From contig NC_066587.1 of assembly GCF_905475345.1 (NCBI RefSeq), positions 6,713,070 to 6,777,069 on the forward strand: a stretch of DNA of 64,000 nt, given 5' to 3'. Position 1 is the stretch's first letter. Each line of letters opens with the position of its first letter. The position numbers were made by a program, and so were the translations under genes. This DNA is from Vespula vulgaris (Eukaryota; Arthropoda; Insecta; Hymenoptera; Vespidae). The notes under the pieces are model-generated. The model was not told the origin of the DNA, did no database searches, and worked only from the letters and a program-made list of their open reading frames with translations. This document shows, piece after piece, positions 50,156 through 61,039 of this stretch.

Positions 50156-53100
50156 AGAGAGAGAGAGAAAGACTTAAAGTATATCGTGTATCGTCCTTCT
50201 CTGTATAGCCCATTCATGAACCGTTTTATTGGTTGGCTCACGGGTGTGCCAACAACATCAGGAAAAGATCGATGTTTAAACCCTGCAAGGAGAGTGTTGT
50301 TAAGACTCCGGAAGTCTTGATTTCCCGGGAAATTTCAAATTTGCGTATCTCTTTGAGTGTCACGTGACCTGGGCAAATATCACGTGATTTGAATCTTTCC
50401 AACGAGAGATACGTATTACAAATGGAAAAAAATAAAATAAAATAAAATTCGTCTCGATGGCATCGAATGAATTTTACGATTGCGAAATTTTCTATGTGAA
50501 AAGTTTAGTTAAAACTTTGCTTAATATTAGTTGAAACATCTGTTGGTGATTCGATTTATATCGAAATATTCCAAAATATGGTAAATTCTTCACGCGAACA
50601 TTGTTAAATATTTACATGAAATTCATTCCGATGAATTAATTAACGTATTAAATTCGAACTTAATTCGAAATTGTATATCGCTAGAAAATCGACTCGAACA
50701 TATCCGAACGTATCCTGAATTAATCGAACGATCGAAAAGATAAAACGCGTTCGTTATTTTCATTTTCATGATATATAGATTCTTTATAAATATCGATGAC
50801 GAAATATAATTATGCAATAGGATATTTCATATTTCTTTTTCTCGAGTAGATCTTTCTAGTAAGAATGATGATAGATAATAGAAAATTTGTCGAAGGTCGT
50901 TCGAAGAATGTTAATCGTCAGTCGATTCGTTCGTCTGTAAGTAATGTGCTAATTAGAATGTTGTATTTAACTTGGCTGTTTTTTTTTTTTTTTTATCTAA
51001 GATACGAGATGCCTGCAAGGACCTTATTCTCTCCAACGATCAACTCCAATTAGTTATGGAAAGGCTCTTGGAAGAGATTACTAAAGGGCTCTCAAAATCT
51101 GGCCACGACGATGCCATTGTGAAATGCTTTACCACATACGTACAGGATCTTCCAAATGGCACAGGTAACAGGTTTTTCGTTGCACGATGTTAATCCTAAA
51201 AAATACATTAAAAATAAATTAAAAATTAAAATGTATCATAAAGGAAAGGTTTCTTATTGTATTGTTCTTTATTTAACAGAAAAAGGTCACTTCTTGGCAT
51301 TGGATTTGGGTGGTACCAATTTTCGTGTTCTATTGATCACACTGGACGGTATGAGCTTCGACATGAAGAGTAAAATCTACGCAATACCACAAAGTCTTAT
51401 GTTGGGTACTGGTACTCAACTATTCGATCATATCGCACAGTGTCTAGCCTTGTTCGTGAAAGATTTAAATCTACAAGATGAAGTACTACCACTCGGTTTT
51501 ACCTTTAGTTTTCCATTGTCTCAGCACGGTCTAACAAAAGGCTATCTTGTAAGATGGACAAAGGGCTTTAATTGTAGCGGAGTTATAGGCGAGGACGTTG
51601 TCGCTTTATTGGAGGAAGCCATTCGAAAAAGAGACGTACGATCTTATATTTTCCTTCTTTACCTTTTTCTTTCTCTATATCTCCACTTACTGATTAACTT
51701 TGTTCGTTTAATTTATCTGAAATATGAAACATCGTATATCATCGTGTTGCGATAATTTCGACGATTCTTGACAATTACGAGAATCCCATTACAGTCGTTA
51801 CAATTTTATACAAAATTACAGGATATTTAAACTCTGCAGGACGTCAAGATCGATGTTTGTGCCATCTTGAACGACACTACTGGTACCTTAATGTCCTGTG
51901 CTTGGAAAAATAGAAATTGTCGTATTGGCTTGATCGTTGGTAAGTTTTATAAAACAAATTGAAATATTCACACACAACATTCTTTGACAAATCCTCGATA
52001 AATCTTTTTCTCTAACTATTTTTTTCTTTTTCTCTTACACAGGAACAGGAACCAATGCTTGTTACGTAGAGAAAACGAATAACGTAGAATGTGCGATCCC
52101 TGGAAATTATTCCAAGGAAAAGCTACATATGCTGATCAACACAGAATGGGGCGCTTTCGGCGAACGTGGAGCCCTCGATTTTATTATCACAGAATTTGAT
52201 CGTTCGATCGACGATAACTCTATCAATCCTGGAAAACAATTGTTTGAGAAAATGATATCGGGCATGTATATGGGAGAAATTACGAGGCTCGTTCTTGAGA
52301 AGCTTGTCAACGAGGGTCTAATCTTTGGTGGCAAATGTTCAAGTGATCTTAAAAAGCGAGGAAAATTCTTCACAAAATACGTATCCGAAATAGAAAAGTG
52401 AGTGAACAGTTTGATTTCTCTGTCTCTCTTTCTTTCTTTCTTTCTTTATCTATCTATCTTCTCGTTTCGTTTTTCTTTAATGATAATTTAATTCTTTCAG
52501 TGATCCCAAAGGCAAATATACGAATTGTCGTGATATCTTAATGGAATTGGGTCAGCGTAACGTTTCGGATCAGGACTGTGAGAACGTTAGGTACGTTTGC
52601 TCGATCATTTCGAGGAGAGCAGCTCATCTTGCAAGTGCTGGCATCGCTACACTTTTAAATAAAATGGGCGAAGAAAGAGTCACCGTTGGTATCGATGGTT
52701 CGGTCTACAGATTTCATCCGCACTTTCATGATCTCATGACGGCAAAGATCAGTGAATTGACGAGTCGTCAAGTGAGTCTGCGAAAAAATAAAATAAAGAA
52801 ATATAAATATATATCTTATAATAATATAAAATATAAAAAGAAATATATATACTATCGAATGTGACATAATACAAGTACAAGAAATATAACATAATATATT
52901 ACAAGTAATAATATAATGAATATGTATATGGATGTGTATATATATACACACACACACGATTTACGTGTGCTACATATTTCTTGTATACTAAATATATATT
53001 ATATATATTTCTAAATTTTATATTTATATTTATAATCTTTATTATATGTAATATTACATGTAATGTATTATATATAATTTAAAAAAATTTCTTTCAACAG

Positions 53101-53178
53101 TTCGACCTAATGCTATCAGAGGATGGAAGTGGTCGTGGTGCCGCGCTGGTTGCCGCGGTAGCTTCATTAAGACATTGA
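47458..53178 (+). CDS. Hex: hexokinase
   Basis: Phosphorylates glucose to glucose-6-phosphate, the first step of glycolysis, in the cytosol or bound to mitochondria. Exons 47458-47502, 51002-51164, 51280-51635, 51840-51939, 52043-52397, 52501-52771 and 53101-53178 give 455 residues, the size of single-domain insect enzymes. Exon A encodes MKTSTLSSNDPIKQE, joined to IRDACKDLILSND. The phosphate loop is LDLGGTNFR (77-85). The catalytic aspartate is D200 in ILNDTTGT. The sugar ligands N199, E256 (in NTEWGAFG) and E290 occupy the usual places, and GTGTNACY is at 222-229. The C-terminal adenosine segment GSGRGAALVAAVAS is present. All key residues are intact, so the enzyme should be active. I chose exon A because it lies behind a TATA promoter and fits the length of known N termini. 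Four other first exons are possible. Confidence 0.96.
50220..50390 (+). promoter_or_regulatory. palindrome-dense regulatory block in the hexokinase gene
   Basis: Seen in order: GTTGGC...GCCAAC inverted arms (about 50233-50254); AAGACT-CCGGA-AGTCTT (50302-50318, with an ETS-like CCGGAAGT); a perfect 14-base palindrome ATTTCCCGGGAAAT (50320-50333, overlapping a kappaB-like GGGAAATTTC); GTCACGTGAC (50359-50368); and ATCACGTGAT (50379-50388). The last two are 10-base palindromes whose centres are 20 bp apart. GTCACGTGAC equals the CLEAR/M-box site of MITF/TFE-type factors. The block lies about 500 bp upstream of the first-exon candidate at 50865. Confidence 0.5.
50865..50936 (+). other. candidate alternative first coding exon of hexokinase (E)
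   Basis: ATG at 50865 (a second ATG follows directly), with an in-frame TAG 18 bases upstream, opens 24 codons (MMIDNRKFVEGRSKNVN, ending SIRSS) up to TCT|GTAAGT in phase 0. The intron to exon 2 would be only 65 bases, short but usual for insects. The palindrome-dense block upstream would be its promoter. This is one of the better supported alternative starts. Confidence 0.5.
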
Positions 53179-53384
53179 AGACATTGAAGTTGGCTGTGCC
53201 ACATCAACTACTTAGCATACATCAAATTATACGAAGTAATGATAACGATTTGACACGAGCCGATACTCGAAACACACTTAACATACAGAAAAAGAAAAAC
53301 ATATAATTAATATACACGGACTTACATAAGTGGGGAGACACCACATACGAATACACACGAAGAGAGAAAGAATGAGAAAGAGAA

Positions 53385-53455
<71 letters not shown>

Positions 53456-54335
53456 GAGAGAGAGAGAGTAAGATAGAGACGAAAAAAATGTCTTGTACAT
53501 AGAGCACAAAACTAACCCTAGCTCGTCAGCCATAACTGGCCAGGGCTAGTCCGTGAGATATAATTAGTTTATAAAGAAAAGAAAAAACAACAAACAAAAA
53601 CGAACCTCTACTTATGACCTCGATTTTACGTACACACATACACAAGCACACACATACATACAAATACACCATTGTACGGATCTTTTATCATTAACTTATT
53701 GTTAAGAGGCGCGCGTATCGACAAAGCAAACATAGACACACACATACACACATACATACATACATACATATATGTATACATATACATATATATATATGCA
53801 AACACATATATATACATATATATGTATATATATATGCATAGACACACACACACACACACACACACATATGTGTATATATATACATAGGGACCTTCGAGTT
53901 AGTTTAACGAAAGAAACGGCGAAAGACCTTCTGGTAGAAGAGAACAAGAGATCTAAACACTTAAAATATATTCATCGGCACCCTTGGATATCTGAACAAA
54001 AAAAAAAAAAAAAACAACACAAGAAATTTCTAAAATACACCTATTAATCGTATATTTTGATACGAAGAAATGAAAAAAAAGAAAGAAAAAAAATAAGAAA
54101 AAAAAAAGAGGCAAGAAAAAGAAAAGATTTGCTTTATATGTAATTCTCACGACAAAATTCAAAATCATTTTACTGCCAAAGGGGCTAGCCGAGGATCGTA
54201 TAGATAAATAAATTGTGTGATTAGTGAAAAACGAGACGCGGTATAATTTATTAAGTAAACAAAAATAGAGGAGAAAAGACACGAAGATGAAGAAGATGAA
54301 AATGAAAATAATGATGAAGATGAAGAAGAGGAAGA

Positions 54336-54368
<33 letters not shown>

Positions 54369-55694
54369 ACATAATCAAAGAACTTTTTTATTTTTCTTTC
54401 TCTCTAATTGTTGTGTAGGACGTACGGAACGTCCAATTGTCGATATAAACAAAAAGAAATAGATATATAGAAAAACCAACGAGAGAGAGAGAGAGAGAGA
54501 GATTATCTAAGAAGAATGTGTGTTAAAATGGAGTAGCTACAAAGTTTGCGTCGTTTGAAATATATTTTTAGACTTTTAGATTATTATTTAGACACGGTTG
54601 TGCTTTCGTAGAGCTCGCATTTTCAAATCAACATCGTTCGTTAGAATTTAAACGTTCGATACGTGATAATGCATATCGTCCGATCTCGTCGAAGACACGA
54701 TCGATATTTTTGTTCTCTCTTTTGAAGCTGTACGAGCATCAGAAAAAGATATTAGTAAAGAACACAAAGATATTAACAAATATTTACTTCGTATCGCTTC
54801 GATGCTTTCTCTCTTTTTTTCCTTATTCTTTTTTTCTTTGTAATTTAATTTTTAGTCTACTCAATAATTGTTCTCATGTGTTTAATTTAAAACAAATTTT
54901 TGTGAAAACAATGGACTCGATAAAAAAAAAAAAAAGAAAAAAAAAGAAGAAGAAGAACAAAAAAAGAAAAGAATTTTTCGATTAAGAATCGAAATTTTTA
55001 TAGCCAATTGTTTTCGCGAGTCTATTGCTCTACTAACACGACAAAAGAAAAAAAAAGAAACAGAGAGAGAGAGAGAGAAAGAGAGAGAAGATAGCAATCA
55101 TTCAATAGTACTCAACTTCGTGGAGTATACATGAATGTTAGAAGTAAAACAGAAATGTTCCTACGTTAGTAGACACGTGCAACGGTATTCGACGTAATCG
55201 ACGTTAGTTAATAAATGGAATGAGATAAGGAGGAAAAAAGAAATAAGAAAAAGAAATATCGAAGAATATTAAATAAATTGGTGAAGTAAAAGTGACATTC
55301 GAGTGAATCCAACGGCCAAAATTATTTGCACGGAAAATCGTCGAGAAAGGACAAGAATAAAAAAAAAAAAAAAAACAAAAAGAGAAAGAAAGAGAGAAAG
55401 AAAAAACAAGAAAAAGAAAAGAAAAGAAAACCATAAATTTGGTTGCTATATTGTATTCGTCGTACACATTCTTATCGTTGATACGATAAGACGTAATAGA
55501 ATAGACAGTGATAAAGATCGAATATAACAAAATGACTTACCTACGTAAAAGCAGTACTTTTCAGTGACTGTCGTTATCGTTGAACATATATTTTATTTTA
55601 TATTTTATTTTACTTTTTCTTTTCCTTTAATTTCTCTATACGAACATCGTTAGTTCTTCCAATCCTCGTTCCTTGTTCATCGACTATCAACACG
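53179..55694. other. hexokinase 3' UTR and intergenic DNA
   Basis: Downstream of the hexokinase stop. It holds a long GA run (53387-53468), TG/TA/CA repeats (53730-53885), poly-A and GAAAA runs around 54000-54360, and further purine-rich tracts near 54920-55090 and 55360-55430. No exon was recognised. The open frames here are repeat translations. Confidence 0.6.
53387..53468. repeat. (GA)n microsatellite
   Basis: About forty GA units with one AGTGAG interruption, in the hexokinase 3' flank. Confidence 0.96.
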
Positions 55695-55724
55695 ATGCTA
55701 CGACGTTTACGAAGACTTAAGTCG
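55695..55724 (+). other. candidate alternative first coding exon of FHIP2A
   Basis: ATG at 55695 followed by MLRRLRRLKS and then TCG|GTGAGT in phase 0, which is the phase required by the FHIP2A exon at 57792. It lies 1.2 kb upstream of the conserved first exon. The short, very basic peptide has no counterpart in the family that I know, so it may be a chance match or an alternative N terminus. Confidence 0.3.
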
Positions 55725-56667
55725 GTGAGTATTTAATAGACGAATGTAACAATCGATCGTTCTGAATTATTTATGAAAGAAACAAAGAAGTGAAACAAGA
55801 AGTTTGTTATAGATTACGTTAAATTGCGTGAATAATCGTAAGTCGTTCGCTTGAACGCATGCACTTTTAGAAACTGTATAGCTCGAGAAATTATAGCGAC
55901 GAAGTAATTATATTTGAAAATATAAAACGTGATTTTTTATTACTATGTCTGATCGTTTCAAGATCTTCGAATGAATCCAATTAAAATTTGTTAATTATCT
56001 AATTAAACGTTTCGATCGTGACGCAACGATTACTGCCGACGATGAGAAGAAATGAAGTTAAAAAATAAATAAATAGATAAACAAAATTGGAAATAAAGGC
56101 AAATTCATTATAAAATTCTACTCGAAGCGCGCGCTCGTCGTTGTGTGCAATAACACAAATGCTTCGAGATACATCATGGAAAATATGGAAAAAGACGCTC
56201 TCGAGAATGAACGTTTTTTTTTTTACATTTAACTCAACGATATTAGATGCTGTTGACTTGTACACTTGACATTACGAAATAAAAGATCTTAAATTATAAC
56301 GCTTTCGTTCTTTTCGAGTAAAGAAAGAAAACAACAAAATCTCTTCCTATGACTTTGAATTCGTTCCAAGAATAAATAAGATAATATTTTCGCGATATGT
56401 TTACATCAAATTAACGTTAACGATCGTACTAATTAATGTTAATCGTGTTGTTTTTCTTTTTTTTTTTCATTGGAATTAAAAGCGTTCCTTATCGAAAACG
56501 TGTGAGGAAAACATGTATGCGTCGACGTACGTATACATATATATATAGAGCTCGTATTTTGTTATCTTAACGTTGCCTCGCTGCTACCTCTACCGTTGAA
56601 AAGTCGAACTAACGTATGTCAAAGCTTCAGAGTATAAGCTCGCTGAGTACTCGTATGGACGGACGTG

Positions 56668-56669
56668 TA

Positions 56670-56713
<44 letters not shown>
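56668..56713. repeat. (GA)n microsatellite
   Basis: About twenty-two GA units in the probable 5' leader of FHIP2A. Confidence 0.95.
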
Positions 56714-56721
<8 letters not shown>

Positions 56722-56879
56722 GAGAGAAAGAGAGAAAGAGAGACACACATTGCGGTTTGACAAGCGATAGAGAATGTTGTGTTTCGCGAGATCACGAGAA
56801 AATAATGCTGGTATTGGTTCAGCAGCGCCTCTGATTCGATCGATCTACATTCCGACAAGATCCTCGGCAAAGTAGAACA

Positions 56880-57195
56880 ATGATTAGCGGCATACACGTC
56901 GCCTTAAAAAATGCTATCGACGTGGTGAGTGATAAGTGATAATTGTCCTAATCGTATTCCTCCTTTTGTCGTTTTTTTTTCTTGTTTTCTTTTTTCTTTC
57001 TTCCATGAAAGCATATCTTTTGCGTTATTTTGAAATTTTTAACAGTACAAGGAAGTGTCATAGATTTATGTTCGCTGCAAAAGAAAAATATTCAAAACAT
57101 TTCCACCTTCACAACGTTCATCGATCGTCCCTTCGTAGTTGTCGCGCACACGCTCTTCAAGGTCTCTTTTCTCTCTCTCTCTCTCTCTTTGTCTG

Positions 57196-57232
<37 letters not shown>

Positions 57233-60200
57233 CTCCCTCTCTCTGTCTCTCTTTGCCGGCCTCTAATTGTATTCTCTAGAGCACGTGTCATATTTATTTT
57301 CCTTATACGTCCTTTCATAAGAAACGAAATTATAAATGTTTGATTTCATTTATCGTTTTCAACTTCAATATGAGTTTAATAACTTCTATTGATATTGATC
57401 TATAAATACTTCATTTATATCGACTGATTGCAATGCGATACCGTAATGCGACATCGAAATTATAGGTTCCTCTTTTCTCGTTACGTAATTTAGTATTTAT
57501 GTATACTTGAAGCATGTGATATATATATATAGTACGCATCTAGTTTCATATACATATATACATACGTATATATACCGCACATATATATATGAGCGGTTTA
57601 TTTCGAAATTGGCATGTCCATTTTTTTGAGATTGTAAAAAGAATATGTAAAATAAAATCGGAATTGTGAACGTTAACGTGAATTTTTTTTTTTGGAGAAA
57701 TGCAGTTAGGTCGTTTTCAAAATAAACGGCTCATATGTATATATTTCTCGCGCCTCGTACTATTAAACTTTCTATCACATCTGATTTTAAGATAGCACCA
57801 CCGGCTACGCCGCTACAAGACTTCACATACCACTGGAAACAACTTATGAACTTTTATATCAACCACTTGAACGATTGCAAAGTTCCAATACAATCGACCA
57901 GTATACCAAAACATCTCGATAGATTACTTGAGATTTTATTGGAAGAGGAACAAGATGGGAATGATCCTGGGCCATGTTTGGAGTACTTATTGCAGCACAA
58001 ACTTTTGGATCTGTTAGCTTCATTAGCAACAGCTGAGACACCACCTGGTATGAGAGTGGTCTGTCTTTCATTCCTAAGAAAATTACTTGGTCGATCAAAA
58101 TACCCGTTGCTACATCACACCTCGATCTATTCACCTATACAACGTTTGATCGTACTCTGCAATGGGAACTCACCGTCTCCGATCGAAACCGAAGAGATTC
58201 AATTTCTCTTAACGCTCTGTTTCTTAGTCTGCAAGTATCCGCACGTGACGAACATAATAAACGACGTACCAATGCTACAAAAACCAAGTAGCTCGAATCG
58301 TTCAAGTTCGGAAAGATTAGAAGTTGAAAAGGTTACTTACGTTCCAAACAGAAAAAAGAACAATTCTAATCCTTTGTTCGAACCATTGAATACACAAGCG
58401 ATTGCCTTGGTAAATCCGAATCTTTTGAATCCTGAAAACAATAGACGAAAGTCTTTGTGTTCTAATATCAGCTGTATCAAGATAGACGTACCATCTAACT
58501 CTTCCACGCGTTCGAACGCATCTACTTCTTCCAAAGATACGGAGAATATATCCCAATCCTCGAGCCCGCTCACACAAAATGTTTACTGCAATTCGACATT
58601 GACTATGAACTTGCCGGATGATACACAAAACAATCAAAATATTACGGATAAACTTTGCGATGAACTTGACAATCCCGTAGCCGAGATAGAAACGTGTTTA
58701 CAAAGTATGAAAGACTTGAGACTTACCGAGGATTGCAAGACGTGTGACAAAACGAATAATCCAATGGAGAACAATTGCGGACGAAGTCTTTTGATACCTT
58801 CGCGAATACCAGCGAAATCAAAGTGCCTTCTATTGGAAGCCCTTATGAGCTACGTAAACAGTGCTGTAAACAATCGTGTTTATTTGATTTTATTTGATTT
58901 GATTTTACTTCATTTTATTTATATGGGATCTCTTTCAACGATCTTTCATTTTCCATTCTAGGACAACACGGTTAGAGTGAGAGCTTGCGAAGGCATCATG
59001 GTTTTAGCTTCGCTCGAAGATACCACCTTCGCTCAAATGGTAGCACAAAGCGATTTACCGTCAATTATAACTAGTCGTTTGGAGAATCTTTTCAATGCCA
59101 TACCAGCTCACGTAGATCCAAATGAGATCGATGTTGTCGACGTAACTTGGGGTTTGGATTCGCCCTTATGGACGAAGGAAAAGAAGTTTCCTGGTTGTCG
59201 ACAAGTCGCAGCTTTTTACATGTGGTTCGATTATTGTAATCAGCTTATAAGAGAAGCTTCTACGGATGTAGCCGATGTATTGGCAAAGCACGTTAGAATA
59301 AATTTCTTCGAAAAAATAGTTACGCCTGCGCTAGCCGATCATCAAGTTATTCTCGTAACGGCGTTGATCACAAAATGCTTGAAAGAGCTTGCATCCTCTA
59401 CATTGTGTACAGGTATACGCGTCTTTGTACATGAGATGATTATTAATTTATAAAAAAAAAAAATACAAAAGCACATTTTGGAAATTCTTAGAGGTGAGCT
59501 ACTGGCTTGTCGGACACAATAGGCATCCAGAAATTCCAAACGTTTGTACGTCTCCGGTTTTGTATAGATTAATAAATAACTGTTACACGGACAGCGACGA
59601 ACTGACGGTAGAGACGTTGAAATTGTTCGAAGAAGTTATAGATAAAAGAAACGAACATACTCTGCACTGTCTTGCATTGATGTATTTGACAAGTCGAGGG
59701 TATTACGATAATACGGCCGCAGATAGTGCCATTACATCCTGGAGCGACGAAGAAGATGAAAGAGAAAGGGAAAAGAAAAGTACATTAGATCTTTCTTATG
59801 AACAAAGTCATAGTAGAACTTTGGCTCCGAGTAATATTCATAGGATCGTCAATTGGTGAGCGCTAATGATTTTTTTCAGAATGTTTCAATATGCACTTTA
59901 ATACCTTATTAGAACATGATTTTGCTTTAGCTTCTTATCTCTGGTACCACGCTATCTTCAAACCGATCCTGATATCAATAGTTATGAAAGATGCATGGTT
60001 GTTCTGGAAAAACAGTATTCTACTGTATTAAGGGATTGTTTTTTAATGGCATGGCCTTTGGAAGCAGTAACGCATGACGACTCTGCTAGTTCTGATTCCA
60101 GACCAGAAGCTGATCATGGTGCTACACGGTTTTACATGGGACCTTTTTTAACTATGCTCTTCGATAAAGTTTGCAATATGTCTAAGCAAAGATACGAAAT

Positions 60201-60602
60201 TAACTTGCAACTTACGGTTGTAATCTCTAGATTAACACTCTTACCGCATCCATACTTGCATGAATTTTTATTAAATCCTCTTTTACCGCTAGTGCCTGGC
60301 ACAAAAAGTCTATTTACTTGTCTCCAGAAAGTAGTCAAGCAGCTAGTTAACGAAATACCAAAGACCGCAGAATCTAAACAAAAATTGAAAGAAACAAGAG
60401 AGAGATTATTGGACGACTGTATCCACGATGTGTAAGTAATTATTTAAATTTTTTTCTTACGTAATAAAAAACAATGAAGATAATATCTTGACTATATTAC
60501 AGAGAGAAGGAAAATACATTGCTCGAAACTGTTGTAGTTACAGAAGAATTTTGTAAGGGACTTGCCGCAATAGCATACGTCAAATATCATCATTCTATGT
60601 GA
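56880..60602 (+). CDS. FHIP2A: FHIP2A, FHF complex subunit (FAM160B1 family)
   Basis: Part of the FTS-Hook-FHIP complex that links dynein to vesicle cargo. Exons 56880-56924, 57792-58865, 58962-59412, 59492-59855, 59931-60431 and 60503-60602 join in exact phase to 844 residues (human FHIP2A has 765). Exon 1 (MISGIHVALKNAIDV) matches the family's N-terminal helix before the LPLQEDFVYHWK-like segment, here TPLQDFTYHWKQLMNFY. Other family blocks are SIPKHLDRLLEILLEEE, GPCLEYLLQHKLLDLL, EEIQFLLTLCFLVCKYP, VRACEGIMVLASLED and the C-terminal VVTEEFCKGLAAIAYVK. A Ser/Asn-rich low-complexity insert in exon 2 (about residues 170-310) explains much of the extra length. Exon 2 must end at GCT|GTAAAC, since reading on meets a stop at 58961. 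The stop is 438 bp before the DALRD3 start. Confidence 0.94.
57169..57230. repeat. (CT)n microsatellite in FHIP2A intron 1
   Basis: CT runs with TG interruptions. They give rise to the Ser-Leu open frames in this intron. Confidence 0.9.
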
Positions 60603-61039
60603 TACTTAATATAAAATGAACAAATTTTAGTCATTAATGTGTTACTAATGGATGTATTATTGTTATTGTATTATTTTAATTATGCTCGGATAAAATATTA
60701 TTTCTGAAATCAATTTGTATTATACATATATATATATATATATATACATACACACACACACACATTATATATATCTATGATGTGTGATGTGATGTACGCG
60801 GGCGCGTAGTATATATATGTGCATATACATACGTGTATATATATATAAACTAATTTAAACACCGTAGTAGTATTTGACATAAAGATCTTTCATGATCAAC
60901 TTAATATCTCTAATAAAAAAGCTATTCAAACTAAACATTTGTAAACTTTACGTTTTTGGTTTTTACAAACAAGAAGAAAATACATAACCTTAATTGCGGA
61001 AAAAAACTTTCAGACATTTAACAAGAATAAAACTTCCCC
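60603..61039 (+). other. space between FHIP2A and DALRD3
   Basis: The 437 bp between two genes in the same direction. It contains TA/CA repeats (60720-60765) and TA/TG repeats with GTACGCGGGCGCG (60795-60807). It must hold the FHIP2A 3' end and the DALRD3 promoter. No TATA box was clear among the TA repeats. Confidence 0.5.

Larger units (their letters stand above)
47503..51001 (+). other. hexokinase intron between exon A and exon 2
   Basis: A 3.5 kb intron for transcripts starting at exon A. It carries GA runs (47521-47600 and 50119-50170), TA repeats (48733-48783), a palindrome-rich block at 50220-50390 and the fifth candidate first exon (50865-50936). A 17-T run sits just before the exon 2 acceptor. 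Confidence 0.7.

Noticed and set aside
50361..50386. Carbohydrate response element (ChoRE) upstream of a hexokinase start
   Set aside because: A ChoRE needs two E-boxes 5 bases apart; here the gap between the two CACGTG cores is 14 bases, so only the CLEAR/M-box reading is kept.
53626..54047. Overlapping Tyr/Ile/Cys/Val/His-rich open frames
   Set aside because: Translations of TA/CA/TG repeats in several frames at once.
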